Source of the DNA: Campylobacter coli LMG 9860
GTDB taxonomy: Bacteria; Campylobacterota; Campylobacteria; Campylobacterales; Campylobacteraceae
Direction: 5' to 3'
Assembly: GCF_000254135.1 (NCBI RefSeq)
Contig: NZ_AINS01000003.1
Location: 1-64,000 of the forward strand
DNA: 64,000 nucleotides
A model generated the notes under the pieces. The model was not told the origin of the DNA. It was given only the letters and a program-made list of their open reading frames with translations, and ran no database searches. This document shows, in pieces, positions 9,135-19,999 of the stretch; position 1 is the stretch's first letter; each line of letters opens with the position of its first letter. The translations under genes and the position numbers were made by a program.

Positions 9135-10105
9135 AAAATATTTCCTTAGCCCACGGAGGTGGTGGAGAAGAGATGAACGAGCTTTTAACTAAGCTTTTTA
9201 AGATCTTTGATAATGAAATTTTAAACGCAAATAATGATGCAGCGATTTTAGGAAATTTGGCTTTAAGCACGGATTCTTTTGTTTTAAGTCCGATTTTTTT
9301 AGATGAAGAGGTTAATATAGGTAAACTTTGTGTTTGTGGTTCTATTAACGATGTTTTGATGGTGGGTGCTAAGCCAAAATATCTAAGTTTAGGGCTTATC
9401 TTAGAAGAAGGTTTTGAGCTAGAAAAATTAGAACGCATTTTAAAAAGCATTAAAGAAGAATGTGAAAAATGCGGAGTTATGTTAGTTTGTGGCGATACTA
9501 AAGTCGTTCCTAAGGGTAAGGCAGATGAAATTTATATCAACACTACAGCCTTAGGTGAAATTATTTCTAAAAAAGAAAGTAAAAATATCAAAGCAGGGCT
9601 TAGCATACTTCTTTCAGGCGATATAGGAAGGCATGGAGCTAGTGTTTTAATCAAAAGAAATGAGTTAGAAGCTGATATTAAAAGTGATTGTAAGGCTTTG
9701 GATAAAGAGGTTTTAGAGCTTTTAGAAAAAGATATAAAGGTTGTAGCTATGAGAGATGCTACTCGTGGGGGACTTAGTGCGGTTTTAAATGAGTGGGCAA
9801 AGCAAAGTGGAAATGATCTTTTGATCTTTGAAGAAAAAATCATCATTCAAGATGAGGTTTTAGGACTTTGTGAACTTTTTGGTTACGAAGCGTATGAGCT
9901 TGCCAATGAAGGCACTTTCATACTTTGCGTGGAAAAAGAAGATGAGTTAAAAGCCTTGGAAATTCTAAAAAAATACAATGTAAATGCGAGTATTATAGGA
10001 GAAGTTTTAGAAGAGAAAAAAGCACGCGTGATCTTACAAAACGCTTATGGGGCAAAACGCTTTTTAGAAAGCCCTAAAGGCGAACTTTTACCAAGAATTT
10101 GCTAA
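9131..10105 (+). CDS. hypE: Hydrogenase maturation dehydratase HypE
   Basis: HypE is an ATP-dependent dehydratase of the PurM/ThiL fold that converts the thiocarboxamide on its C-terminal cysteine into thiocyanate, the cyanide donor. The glycine-rich start AHGGGGEEMNELL and the essential last residues PRIC are present in 324 residues. It overlaps hypD by 4 bases and shares one base with hypA. Confidence 0.95.
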   Translation: MKNISLAHGGGGEEMNELLTKLFKIFDNEILNANNDAAILGNLALSTDSFVLSPIFLDEEVNIGKLCVCGSINDVLMVGAKPKYLSLGLILEEGFELEKLERILKSIKEECEKCGVMLVCGDTKVVPKGKADEIYINTTALGEIISKKESKNIKAGLSILLSGDIGRHGASVLIKRNELEADIKSDCKALDKEVLELLEKDIKVVAMRDATRGGLSAVLNEWAKQSGNDLLIFEEKIIIQDEVLGLCELFGYEAYELANEGTFILCVEKEDELKALEILKKYNVNASIIGEVLEEKKARVILQNAYGAKRFLESPKGELLPRIC

Positions 10106-10449
10106 TGCACGAATTAAGTATAGTAGAATCTTTAATCGAACTTTGTGAAGAAAATGCCTTAAACAATAAGGCTTGCAATGTACAAGAAATTTATGTAAAA
10201 ATCGGGCGTTTAAGCGGTATAGAAGTGGATCTTTTTAAACGTTGTTTTGAAACTTTTAAAGAAAACTCAAATATTTGTAAAAATGCTAAACTTTTTATAG
10301 AACTTGCCCCACTTGAAATTTTATGCTTAAAATGTGATCAAGCAAGCATTTTAGAAGAAAATGTTTTTAAGTGTCCTAAATGCGAAAGTATAGAATACAA
10401 AATCACACAAGGTGAGGATTTACACCTTATGCGACTTGTGATGGAGTGA
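10105..10449 (+). CDS. hypA: Hydrogenase/urease nickel-binding protein HypA
   Basis: Nickel metallochaperone of 114 residues. The ATG at 10105 is chosen because it gives the conserved MHE N-terminus whose His2 binds nickel; the TTG six bases upstream would bury it. The zinc site is CLKC followed by CPKC (residues about 74-94). It shares one base with hypE and ends at a strong hairpin, closing the hyp operon. Confidence 0.95.
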   Translation: MHELSIVESLIELCEENALNNKACNVQEIYVKIGRLSGIEVDLFKRCFETFKENSNICKNAKLFIELAPLEILCLKCDQASILEENVFKCPKCESIEYKITQGEDLHLMRLVME

Positions 10450-10478
10450 AAGTAAAATCAATAAATGATTTTACTTTC
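10448..10478. terminator. Bidirectional terminator between hypA and the HsdR-like pseudogene
   Basis: A perfect 13-base inverted repeat (10448-10460 and 10466-10478) with a 5-base loop overlaps the stop codons of the two convergent genes. AT-rich arms give usable T runs on both strands. Confidence 0.75.
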
Positions 10479-11514
10479 TGCTTTCAAATGCTTTGATAAT
10501 ATCTGCTTTATATTGATAAATATCTTCTAATTTTTCTATATTATAACTTGCTCCATCCGGAAAACTAATAGATTTTTTGCTTGTATTAAAATATAATCTA
10601 CATATCCACTTAGTAACTTTGCCTTGATATAAAATACTAAAATAGCTTAAAGTATCTTTGTAACTTACATCTTCAAGATTGGCGCTGACACTAGCAAGAA
10701 TTGATTTTACTATATAGAAACCTTGTAATTCTTCTTCTGTTGTGACAATATCTTTACTTTCATCAATTTGCTCATCATTTTCATCATCGTTTATGTTTTG
10801 AAGATTGTTTTTAATACTTGTGATTTTTTCATAAGCTAAATCATTAATAATTTCTTTAAAAGATTTTTTAATGTAATTTTTGAATTCTTCTAAAACAGCA
10901 CTAGTCATTCTTTTTTCTGTCATTTGTTTAGCAAAAAAACTTGTAAATTCATCGCTTGGATTTTCTATTTCACTTTTAAAAATTTCTTGTATACTTCGGT
11001 AATATTTTTTCTCCATAGCAATGCTTAGAATTTCATCTAAATTTAAGTCAGTGCAAATAAAACGTTTTAGATCTTTAATATCTCTAGGTTTAAGTTTTTC
11101 AAGATTAACAACTAAAAATGGTATTTTATCCATAAGATTTTGTTGTTCAATATCTGTAAAAAATCTATATTCAATACCATTGGTAAGAATGGCAAATTTA
11201 ATACTAGGATTAGTGTTAAAATATCTTACAAGCTGATTGTTATGATTATCTAAATTTTCAGTATGGTTTTTAGCTTCAATTAAAATAAAAGGTTTTGAAT
11301 CTTTGAAAATAGCATAATCCACTTTTTAGCCTTTTTTAGTTCCTATATCTGCTGTATATTCTGGCACAACAATACTAGGGTTAAAAACATCATAACCCAA
11401 TGTTTTTAAAAAGGGCATTATAAAAGTCATTTTTGTAGCTTCTTCAGTATTGACAAGTGTTTTGCGTTCAGCTATTGTTTCAACGATGGCATTTAATTGA
11501 TTTTCAAAATCCAT
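10471..11514 (-). pseudogene. HsdR N-terminal-like PD-(D/E)XK nuclease gene, interrupted by a stop
   Basis: Two same-frame pieces separated by one TAA (11323-11325) make a protein of about 348 residues. Across the stop the sequence reads ADIGTKKG-stop-KVDYAIFKDSKPFILIEAKN, the D...(VDY)...EAK signature of restriction-type nucleases (HSDR_N family). A single G-to-T change of GAA would explain the stop. The ATG at 11514 follows AAAGGAGTG, a better start than the GTG at 11520. A GTG at 11322 could still start the distal part, but it would lack the first acidic segment. Function before breakage is unknown; no methylase or specificity subunit is adjacent. Confidence 0.75.
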
Positions 11515-11606
11515 TTTCACTCCTTTTGTCTTTAATAAAAGTATTATAGCAACATTTTTTAGTTTTATAATAAAAAAAGTGATTTTAATTTTTATAATTT
11601 TACTAT

Positions 11607-12572
11607 TTAGCTTTTCAAAATCCTTGCAAGTTTAAGCAAATTTGAAATCAAAAATTCTTTTTTTACGAGCTTAGAATTGGTTTTAAGCTCGTATTCGCAT
11701 TTAAGCAAAAGGTTAAAAATTTCTTTATAATGTTTGATTTTTAAGCTAAAAGCTTGTTCGTTTAAATTTTGTGCTACTTGAGGCGGAGGAGTATAACCTA
11801 AGAGTTCTTTAAAATCCACTTTCCCATAAATTTTAGCATAAAGAGCAATTTTAAAAAGACGGTAAAAGGCAGAACTTAAAGAGTTAATCAAAGCAATTTC
11901 ATTAAAATTATCCAAAATCTTCTCAAGCTCATTTTTAAAATCGGCTCTTTTTAAAATCTTTTCAAAGAAGCTTTCAAAACTTCCTATGTTTAAGCTATAA
12001 CAATATTGCTCTATGGTTTTTTCATCCACTCTTAAGCCGCTGAATTTATTAAGCTCGCTAGCAGCAAGATACAAATTCTCATCAAAGCTTGTAAAAAGGG
12101 TAAATAAAGCATTTTGAGTGATTTCTATATGGAGTTGTTTTGCTTTTATGCTTAAAAGCTCTATCCCTTCTCTTGCGTTATTGGCCTTGAAAAAACGCAC
12201 AAAATTAGGAGAAAAGATTTTTTCTATATCGCTTTGTTTAGAGCTTTCATCGTAAAGTTCTAAAAGTAAGAAATTGTCTTTATTATTTTTACAAAGCTCA
12301 ACTAAAACTTTAAGTTCTTTTGTGGGAATTTTTTTAGAAGTTTTGATTTCTAAAAGCTTTTTTTCGCTAAAAAGCGAACCTCCGCTTAGAAAATCACTTG
12401 CACGAGTAAAGCTGTATTCTTCAAAAAATAATTTTAAAATTTCATCCGCTTGGTATTTTTCCTTGATAAAATCAGCATAAAGCTCACTTTGAAAATTATC
12501 AGCTCCATAAAGAAAGAAAAAATTATCAATTTGATTTTTGGAAAGTAAATTTTGAAGTTCTTTTCTATACAT
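11607..12572 (-). CDS. holA: DNA polymerase III delta subunit
   Basis: Clamp-loader delta subunit, which opens the beta clamp. The 321-residue protein starts MYRKELQNLL and has the FFLYGADNF segment and overall helical layout of the family. I chose the ATG at 12572 because it follows AAGGAAAG at the right distance; an upstream ATG at 12608 would overlap rnr by 44 bases. It overlaps rnr by 8 bases, so the pair is probably one transcript. Confidence 0.85.
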   Translation of the reverse strand: MYRKELQNLLSKNQIDNFFFLYGADNFQSELYADFIKEKYQADEILKLFFEEYSFTRASDFLSGGSLFSEKKLLEIKTSKKIPTKELKVLVELCKNNKDNFLLLELYDESSKQSDIEKIFSPNFVRFFKANNAREGIELLSIKAKQLHIEITQNALFTLFTSFDENLYLAASELNKFSGLRVDEKTIEQYCYSLNIGSFESFFEKILKRADFKNELEKILDNFNEIALINSLSSAFYRLFKIALYAKIYGKVDFKELLGYTPPPQVAQNLNEQAFSLKIKHYKEIFNLLLKCEYELKTNSKLVKKEFLISNLLKLARILKS

Positions 12573-14499
12573 TACTTTCCTTTCTAAGTCTTTGGGTGAT
12601 TTTTGCATAAATTTTTGCCATGATGATGTCAGCTTCTAAAATTTGCACTTCTACGCTTTCTAGTAAATTTACCCGCGTATCATAAAGGATGATATCAGCT
12701 CCTTTGATCTCATCATCAAGTTTTGCTATACAAATTCCATCATTTTGCACTATTAGGGCTTTAAATTTTTTGCCTATATTTTTAGCTGCCCATCTCGCAA
12801 ATTTTCTATCCATAAAATCATAAGCGACTTTATCAGTCTCTCTTTCAAGCACGCTAAGGTTTTCGCAAGTGCTTTGTATATTTAAAAGTAGGTAATTAAA
12901 AAGTTTTTCATCTTTTTTTTGTTTAGCTTTTAAAAGTCTATGTAAGATAAGATCAGAATACCTGCGTATAGGACTTGTAAAATGTGAGTATTTGTCAAAA
13001 CCTAAACCAAAATGCCCCCCGTTTTCGCTAGAATACTCTGCCTTTTTTTGAGCTTTAATGATGAGTTTATCCACTTCCGCTCTTAAGCCAAGCTCATCGG
13101 CTAAAGCTTGTATATCGCGTATAAGCTCAGGCAGGTTAGGTTTTAGTTTTACATCGATTCCAAGCTCTAAAAGTTCATTTAAAAGTCTATCTATCTTTTT
13201 CATATCTGCACTAGAGTGATTTCTAAAAACACCTACATCGATGAGTTTTGCTGCGGCTTTATTGGCTAAAAGCATACAATCTTCGATCAAATTATGCGAA
13301 GGCGTGTCTTTTTCAAAAACTGTGCTTTTTAGACTTAAGTTTTCATCTAGATTCATTCTTAATTCTTCGGTGCGAAATTCAAAGGCATTTTTAAGACGCA
13401 TTTTGCGTAAATTTTTTGTGATTTCAAAAAGCTCATAAAGCCATGAAAGCTCTTTTAAATCAGGTTTTTGTATCAAAATTTCATCAACTTCATCATAATT
13501 AAAACGGCGTTTTGAGTTGATAATACCTTCAAAAAGTTCTTCTTTTATGACTTTATTTTCATGATCGAGTGTGATTTTAAAACAATACGCTAAGCGATCT
13601 AAATGAGGCTTTAAAGAACAGATATTTTCACTCAAAGGACGAGGTAGCATAGGTATAGCAATATGTGGAAAATAAATAGAAAATCCACGATTTCTTGCTT
13701 CTTTATCTATAGCGCTATAAGCATAAACATACTCGCTCACATCGGCGATTGCGACATAGAGTTCGCGTTTTTGAGTGTCAAAATAAATCGCATCATCAAA
13801 ATCTTTTGCATGTATAGGATCTATGGTGCAAAAAGGCAAAGTTCTTAGATCTAAGCGATTTTCATACATGCTTGCATCAACGCTATCTCCATTAGCTAGA
13901 GCTTCTTTGATACAAGCATCGCTAAATTCGTTATTTTTATTAAAAAGAGCTAAGGAGATTTTTTCATCTACGCTTTCATCATCGATGTGCCCTAAAACTT
14001 CTATGATGTTGTTATCTTGATTTTCTATTTTTAAAATTGTCCCTAAAGGTAGTGCTTTTAGAGATTTTTGCGAGGCTTTTAAGGCGGTGCTTAATCCTGT
14101 TTTGATATTCATCCCAAGCACGGCTTCGCCGTATCTTTTGGTGATAACAAGTGAGGTTTCATTAGCTCTTTTTAAAACCAAAACCACTTTAGCACTAGGG
14201 CGTTTTTTCTTTAAGGGGAGTAATTTAGCAGCAACGATATCTTTGTAATTTGCTCCTTTTAAATTTTTATTTTCTATAAGCAAATCTTTTTTAAAACTCT
14301 CATCAAAACACTGTAAAAATCCTGTGCCCTTGCTCGAAATATCAAGGGTTCCAAAAACATAGCCATTATTAAGATAGTATCTATTTTTGTGTTCTTTGAT
14401 GATGTTATTAGCTAGAAGCTCTCTTAGAATTTGTTTAAATTCATTGCTAACTTCATGAGCACTTATGCCGTAATTAAGATTGTTTAAAAATTCTTTCAC
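12565..14499 (-). CDS. rnr: Ribonuclease R / RNase II family 3'-5' exoribonuclease
   Basis: Processive hydrolytic exoribonuclease of 644 residues. The RNB catalytic stretch reads TIDPIHAKDFDDAI, with the Mg-binding aspartates in place; HFTSPIRRYSDL is the second RNB signature. The C-terminal part looks like an S1 RNA-binding domain. Start codon is GTG. It is divergent from ilvC across 122 bases. Confidence 0.92.
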   Translation of the reverse strand: MKEFLNNLNYGISAHEVSNEFKQILRELLANNIIKEHKNRYYLNNGYVFGTLDISSKGTGFLQCFDESFKKDLLIENKNLKGANYKDIVAAKLLPLKKKRPSAKVVLVLKRANETSLVITKRYGEAVLGMNIKTGLSTALKASQKSLKALPLGTILKIENQDNNIIEVLGHIDDESVDEKISLALFNKNNEFSDACIKEALANGDSVDASMYENRLDLRTLPFCTIDPIHAKDFDDAIYFDTQKRELYVAIADVSEYVYAYSAIDKEARNRGFSIYFPHIAIPMLPRPLSENICSLKPHLDRLAYCFKITLDHENKVIKEELFEGIINSKRRFNYDEVDEILIQKPDLKELSWLYELFEITKNLRKMRLKNAFEFRTEELRMNLDENLSLKSTVFEKDTPSHNLIEDCMLLANKAAAKLIDVGVFRNHSSADMKKIDRLLNELLELGIDVKLKPNLPELIRDIQALADELGLRAEVDKLIIKAQKKAEYSSENGGHFGLGFDKYSHFTSPIRRYSDLILHRLLKAKQKKDEKLFNYLLLNIQSTCENLSVLERETDKVAYDFMDRKFARWAAKNIGKKFKALIVQNDGICIAKLDDEIKGADIILYDTRVNLLESVEVQILEADIIMAKIYAKITQRLRKESNV

Positions 14500-14567
14500 T
14501 GCTTTACTTTATGTAAATTTTCTTGAGAATTCTTGCATAAAGTTTATAAAAAAAATATGAAATTTAA

Positions 14568-15644
<1,077 letters not shown>

Positions 15645-15646
15645 AA

Positions 15647-16699
15647 TTGTCAAAAAAACTGATTCAAATCAAGCGTTATTTAATCATCGCTATACTTTTT
15701 TTAATATGCGTGATTTTATTTTTGGGAATTTTGATTCAATATCAAGATTCTCAAAATGCATTAAAATTCGCTCAAAATTCTAGTAAAAATATAACAATAG
15801 AACCCAAGCAAGAAAATATATCCAATGAAAATCATTTGGGTATTTTTAAAGAAATTCCTTATAAAGACGAAAATGATAATTTTCAAGAAAACAATCAAAG
15901 CATTTTAGAAGAGCAAATAAAAGATTTAAATTTAAGTAGTATTATAGATGGAAATTTAAGCAAAATAGATGAAAATTTAAGCCTTGTAGTAGAACAAAAT
16001 TTAAGCAAGGAAGAAAATCTTACAAAAGATATGAATTTAAGTAAAACAAAACAAGCCCGCCTTGCTATCATTATAGATGATATGGCGAACATAAGTCAAG
16101 TTAGGGCTTTACAGGCATTAAAACTCAAACTTATCCCTTCATTTTTTCCACCCGATAAAAATCATATCGATACCCCAAAACTTGCTCTAAAATTTGATTT
16201 TTATATGGTGCATTTGCCTTTAGCGGCGATGAATTATACTAAGCCTGAGCTTGATACCTTAAATCCAAGCGATAGTGAAAAGCGTATTTTTAAAAAAATA
16301 CAACAAGTGAAAAAAGATTTTAAAGATTTAAAATTTATCAACAATCATACAGGAAGCTTATTTACAAGTGATGAAAAAGCAATGAAAAAACTTTATAAAG
16401 CCTTTGAAAAAGAAGAATTGATTTTTGTAGATTCTAAAACCATAGCAAGCTCTAAAGCGCCTAAAGTGGCTAAGGCTTTGGGGCAAATTTATATACAAAG
16501 AGATGTGTTTTTAGACAATCGCGATGATGTTGCTTATATCAAAAATCAACTCATAGAAGCGGTAAGGCTTGCTAAGCAAAAAGGCTTTGCGATAGCTATA
16601 GGACATCCTAGAAAAAATACTTTTAAAGCCTTAGAGCAAAGCAAAGATTTGCTTAAAAGTGTTGAGTTAGTGTATTTAAGTGAGATTTATGCAAAGTGA
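15647..16699 (+). CDS. Divergent polysaccharide deacetylase, membrane-anchored, with multi-sequon linker
   Basis: One N-terminal membrane segment (residues about 10-31) anchors a periplasmic protein of 350 residues. The C-terminal domain (from about residue 138) matches the divergent polysaccharide deacetylase family: RLAIIIDDMA, HLPLAAMNY, NNHTGSLFT, FVDSKT and GHPRKNT. The linker (residues 81-132) has seven D/E-X-N-X-S/T sequons for PglB-type N-glycosylation, at Asn 83, 95, 103, 110, 118, 124 and 130. The start is TTG, two bases after ilvC. Substrate is unknown. Position matches Cj0633. Confidence 0.85.
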   Translation: MSKKLIQIKRYLIIAILFLICVILFLGILIQYQDSQNALKFAQNSSKNITIEPKQENISNENHLGIFKEIPYKDENDNFQENNQSILEEQIKDLNLSSIIDGNLSKIDENLSLVVEQNLSKEENLTKDMNLSKTKQARLAIIIDDMANISQVRALQALKLKLIPSFFPPDKNHIDTPKLALKFDFYMVHLPLAAMNYTKPELDTLNPSDSEKRIFKKIQQVKKDFKDLKFINNHTGSLFTSDEKAMKKLYKAFEKEELIFVDSKTIASSKAPKVAKALGQIYIQRDVFLDNRDDVAYIKNQLIEAVRLAKQKGFAIAIGHPRKNTFKALEQSKDLLKSVELVYLSEIYAK

Positions 16700-17459
16700 A
16701 CTACCAAGCGCTTATCTAGAGCTTTTTAAAGAGTTGAAAAATCTTCCTAAAAAACTTTATTATAAAGGAAATTTAAAACTCTTAGAACAAAGAAAGATAG
16801 CCATTATAGGCTCTAGGCGTATGAGCACTTACACTAAAAATTGCGTTTTTGAGCTTTCAAATTTGCTTAAAAATTCAAAGATAAGTGTTGTAAGCGGAGG
16901 TGCTTTGGGTGTTGATATCAGTGCAAGTATGGCGGCTATGCCAAGCACTATAGGGGTTTTTGCCAATGGTCTTGATGAAATTTATCCTAGAAGCAATGAA
17001 AAAATTATAAAACAAATTTATGAAAATGCTTTGGCTTTAAGCGAAAACGAATCCTACTATAAGCCTAAGCCTTATGATTTTTTACTTAGAAATAGGCTGA
17101 TTGTCGCTTTGAGTGAAGCCGTTGTTGTTGCGCAAGCAGATTTGCAAAGCGGCTCCATGCAAAGTGCAAGACTTGCTTTGGAGCTTAATAAACCTTTATA
17201 TGTTTTACCCCAACGCAAAAATGAAAGCGATGGGACAAATTTACTCTTACAAGAAAAAAATGCGAATTTGCTTTTAGATTTTAAAGAATTTGCAAGTTGT
17301 TTTGGGGTTATAGAAGAAGAAAAGGATGAATTTTTAGACTTTTGTAGACAGGGCGTAAGCGTGGATGAGGCAACTCAAATTTATGGAGAAAAAGTCTATG
17401 AGTACGAGCTTGAAGGAAAAATTTCCATAGAAGGTCTTTTTATAAGGGTTTTGGTATGA
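16680..17459 (+). CDS. dprA: DNA-processing protein DprA
   Basis: Single-strand DNA-binding protein that loads RecA on incoming DNA during natural transformation, consistent with Campylobacter competence. The Rossmann-like core shows [24 protein letters not shown] and [13 protein letters not shown]. At 259 residues it is shorter than many DprA proteins. The start may be the GTG at 16680 or the ATG at 16689 (MQSELP). The start overlaps the deacetylase gene by up to 20 bases and the end overlaps ruvX by 4. Confidence 0.9.
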   Translation: MRFMQSELPSAYLELFKELKNLPKKLYYKGNLKLLEQRKIAIIGSRRMSTYTKNCVFELSNLLKNSKISVVSGGALGVDISASMAAMPSTIGVFANGLDEIYPRSNEKIIKQIYENALALSENESYYKPKPYDFLLRNRLIVALSEAVVVAQADLQSGSMQSARLALELNKPLYVLPQRKNESDGTNLLLQEKNANLLLDFKEFASCFGVIEEEKDEFLDFCRQGVSVDEATQIYGEKVYEYELEGKISIEGLFIRVLV

Positions 17460-17836
17460 GAGCTTTGGCCTTAGATGTGGGTTTAAAGCGTATAGGCGTG
17501 GCGCTTTGTATAGATAAAATCGCCATTCCTTTAGAAGGTATAATCAGAAAAAACCGCAACCAAGCTGCAAATGAAGTTAAAAATTTACTTCAAATTCATG
17601 ATATTTCTTTATTGATTGTAGGTATTCCTAAGGGAGGATCGAGCGAAGAAGAAATGACAAGGCGTATCAAGCATTTTGTATCTTTGCTTGAATTCGATAA
17701 AGAAATTCGCTTTGTAGATGAAAGCGGAACAAGTAAAGAAGCTTTAGGATATGGTGTGGCTAATACACGCAAAAAAGATGCCAAGCTAGACTCTTTAGCA
17801 GCTTTAATCATGATAAAGGATTATTTTGGAATATAA
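17456..17836 (+). CDS. ruvX: YqgF/RuvX-family putative Holliday junction resolvase / pre-16S rRNA nuclease
   Basis: 126-residue RNase H-like protein of the YqgF family, shown in other bacteria to process the 5' end of 16S rRNA. The first acidic motif [13 protein letters not shown], the middle VGIPKGG and the last [12 protein letters not shown] are visible. It overlaps dprA by 4 bases (ATGA) and the next gene by 11. Confidence 0.88.
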   Translation: MRALALDVGLKRIGVALCIDKIAIPLEGIIRKNRNQAANEVKNLLQIHDISLLIVGIPKGGSSEEEMTRRIKHFVSLLEFDKEIRFVDESGTSKEALGYGVANTRKKDAKLDSLAALIMIKDYFGI

Positions 17837-18701
17837 TCTAGCCGGTATTTATAATGATAAAGAACTTGAAAATCTTAAAAATTCTTTTAAATTGCCCAAA
17901 AAAATATGCTGTTTTATAAATCGCCTAAAATGTGATAATTTAACACTTGAAAGAGAATTTCAAGATTTGAATTTAGAGTATGAAAAGCTTAATGAGTACT
18001 GCTATCTTTTTAAGGCTTGTGATAAAAGTATTTTAAGCTCTATGCAAGCTTTTAATGAATTTAAATTTTATATACAAAATTATGCTTCTTATTTGTGCGC
18101 TTTAAATTTGGATGTAAAGGCAGGGCAGAGTGTTTTAGATATGTGTGCAGCACCTGGTGGAAAAAGTATCAATCTTGCTAATTTTATGCAAAATGAAGGT
18201 TATCTAGCTTGCAATGAAGCAAGTAAAGATAGGTTTTTTACCTTGCAAAAGAATTTGAAAAATTATGGAGTAAAAGCTCGAGTTTTTATGAAAGATGGTA
18301 AAAATATAGGAAATTTATGCCCTTTAAAATTTGATAAAATTTTACTTGATACACCTTGTTCTACTTTAGCAAAAATGGGTTTAGAATTAGAAAAAAGTTC
18401 TAAAGAGATTAAAAACATAGCTAAACTTCAAAAAAAACTTTTACATTCTGCACTCAAGGCTTTAAAAGTAGGTGGAGAGCTTGTTTATAGTACTTGCACT
18501 TTTACCAAAGAGGAAAATGAAGAAGTGATAGAAAATGCTTTAAAAAGTGATTTTGATATAGAGCTTTTGGATATAAATTTAGAAAATGCTTTGGCAAAAA
18601 ATGGGCAAAGTAGCGAATTTGAAGCGATTTCTAAATGTAAACGCATTTTACCTTGTGAAGAATACGACGGATTTTTTATTGCTAAATTAAGGAAAAATTG
18701 A
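17826..18701 (+). CDS. RsmB/NOP2-family RNA (cytosine-5) methyltransferase
   Basis: SAM-dependent RNA m5C methyltransferase of 291 residues. Motif I is [12 protein letters not shown], motif [15 protein letters not shown] carries one catalytic Cys, and motif VI YSTCTF carries the nucleophile Cys. It lacks the N-terminal NusB-like domain of full RsmB, so the target (rRNA or tRNA) cannot be told from sequence. The TTG at 17826 is the annotated start and overlaps ruvX. Confidence 0.85.
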   Translation: MEYNLAGIYNDKELENLKNSFKLPKKICCFINRLKCDNLTLEREFQDLNLEYEKLNEYCYLFKACDKSILSSMQAFNEFKFYIQNYASYLCALNLDVKAGQSVLDMCAAPGGKSINLANFMQNEGYLACNEASKDRFFTLQKNLKNYGVKARVFMKDGKNIGNLCPLKFDKILLDTPCSTLAKMGLELEKSSKEIKNIAKLQKKLLHSALKALKVGGELVYSTCTFTKEENEEVIENALKSDFDIELLDINLENALAKNGQSSEFEAISKCKRILPCEEYDGFFIAKLRKN

Positions 18702-18832
18702 TTTTAATTCTTTAAGGCTAAGTTCGCATAGAAGCTAAAATTTTATTATATATTAAAATTATTCACATCTTCAAGTAAATTCACAAAAAAACTTAAAAAA
18801 CAATAAATGTTTTTTTGGAAAATTTAAAACTT

Positions 18833-18854
18833 AAAGTCCTATTTTTAGGGCTTT
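18833..18854. terminator. Hairpin in the 222-base gap between the methyltransferase and msrA
   Basis: AAAGTCCTA (18833-18841) and TAGGGCTTT (18846-18854) pair over nine bases with one G-T, around a TTTT loop. It lies in the longest gene-free stretch of the window (18702-18923), between convergent genes. Neither side has a strong T run, so termination is only likely. I see no other feature in this gap. Confidence 0.45.
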
Positions 18855-18923
18855 GAAAAGAAAATCACATCGTGAAAAGCCTGTGAATAAAAAATAAATT
18901 TTTTAAAACTTAAAAAGATAATT

Positions 18924-19424
18924 TCACTCGTAATTTCTAATTTTTTCTAGCTTAGGTGCTATAACAAAACGACAATAGCTTTGATTGGGATTGTGTATAA
19001 AATAATGCTGATGATAATCTTCTGCTTTGTAATATTTTTGAAGTTTATAAATTTGTGTGACAATCGGAAGTGAAAAATTAACTTGTTCTTTTTTTATAAA
19101 ATCTTCTATGGTATTTTTATCGCTTTGGTTTTCATAAAAAATTGCCGAACGATATTGAATTCCTATATCAGCTCCTTGTTTGTCAAAGCTAGTTGGATCA
19201 TGAATTTTAAAAAATAAGCTTAAGATTTGTTCTAAGGAAATTTTGGCTTCATTGTAAATGATTTTAACCACTTCTATATTGCCATCGCCATTACAAACAC
19301 TTTCATAGCTAGGATTGTCATTTCCACCTGTGTAGCCTACTTCAGTGTGTATAATGCCTTCAAAATTTTCAAAAGCAGCTTCTACACACCAAAAACATCC
19401 ACCACCTAAAATGATATTTTTCAT
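18924..19424 (-). CDS. msrA: Peptide methionine sulfoxide reductase MsrA
   Basis: Thioredoxin-dependent reductase of methionine-S-sulfoxide. The catalytic motif [10 protein letters not shown] is at residues 9-18, and GYTGG, YHQHYF and the DPTSFDKQG block are as in the family. It has 166 residues, cytoplasmic, with an AAGGAA ribosome site. It follows ppa after a 47-base gap that holds a hairpin. Confidence 0.95.
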   Translation of the reverse strand: MKNIILGGGCFWCVEAAFENFEGIIHTEVGYTGGNDNPSYESVCNGDGNIEVVKIIYNEAKISLEQILSLFFKIHDPTSFDKQGADIGIQYRSAIFYENQSDKNTIEDFIKKEQVNFSLPIVTQIYKLQKYYKAEDYHQHYFIHNPNQSYCRFVIAPKLEKIRNYE

Positions 19425-19441
19425 AAAGAATTTCCTTAAAG

Positions 19442-19464
19442 ATTTAGCCTATAAAAGGCTAAAT
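19442..19464 (-). terminator. Hairpin between ppa and msrA
   Basis: A perfect 9-base inverted repeat, ATTTAGCCT (19442-19450) and AGGCTAAAT (19456-19464), follows the ppa stop. On the minus strand it is followed by a weak CTTT, so it may be a partial terminator that lowers read-through into msrA. Confidence 0.5.
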
Positions 19465-19471
19465 AAAGAAT

Positions 19472-19990
19472 TTATTTGTAGTTTTTAATCGCTTTTTCTA
19501 AAATTTCAACAGCAGCTTTTTCATCTTTGAAATCTTGCACTTTTACCCATTTGTTAGGTTCTAAGATTTTATAAGTTTCAAAGAAATTTTTGATTTTATT
19601 TAGAGTTGCTTGTGGTAAATCAGTATAGGTTTTGATATTGTCATATCTTGCGTCGATTTTAGAATTTGGCACAGCAAGAAGTTTTTCATCCATTCCACTT
19701 TCATCTTCCATGATTAAAACACCGATTAAACGACATGGAATAACTGCGCCTGCTTGGATAGGGTATTCATTTAAGACTAAGATATCCACAGGATCGCCAT
19801 CATCAGCTAAGGTATTTGCGATAAAACCATAATTTGCTGGATAAAACATCGCGCTAGCCATAACGCGATCCACCATGATCGCACCGCTATCTTTATCGAT
19901 TTCGTATTTAATACTTGAGCCGTATGGAATTTCAATTACAGCATTGATTTTGTTTGGAATATCTCCGATTTTGATTTTGCTTAAGTCCAT
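19472..19990 (-). CDS. ppa: Inorganic pyrophosphatase (family I)
   Basis: Hydrolyses pyrophosphate to drive biosynthesis. 172 residues, with the family I signature DDGDPVDILVL that binds metals, and the N-terminal EIPYGSSIKYE. It is the third gene of a minus-strand run aspS-adk-ppa, nine bases after adk. Confidence 0.96.
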   Translation of the reverse strand: MDLSKIKIGDIPNKINAVIEIPYGSSIKYEIDKDSGAIMVDRVMASAMFYPANYGFIANTLADDGDPVDILVLNEYPIQAGAVIPCRLIGVLIMEDESGMDEKLLAVPNSKIDARYDNIKTYTDLPQATLNKIKNFFETYKILEPNKWVKVQDFKDEKAAVEILEKAIKNYK

Positions 19991-19999
19991 TTTTTATCC

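Noticed and set aside
10471-11322. Independent 283-residue nuclease gene
   Set aside because: It is in the same frame as the upstream 64-residue piece with one TAA between; the nuclease core spans both.
13015-13020. C6 run in rnr
   Set aside because: Short and within a conserved glycine pair; not expected to slip at a useful rate.
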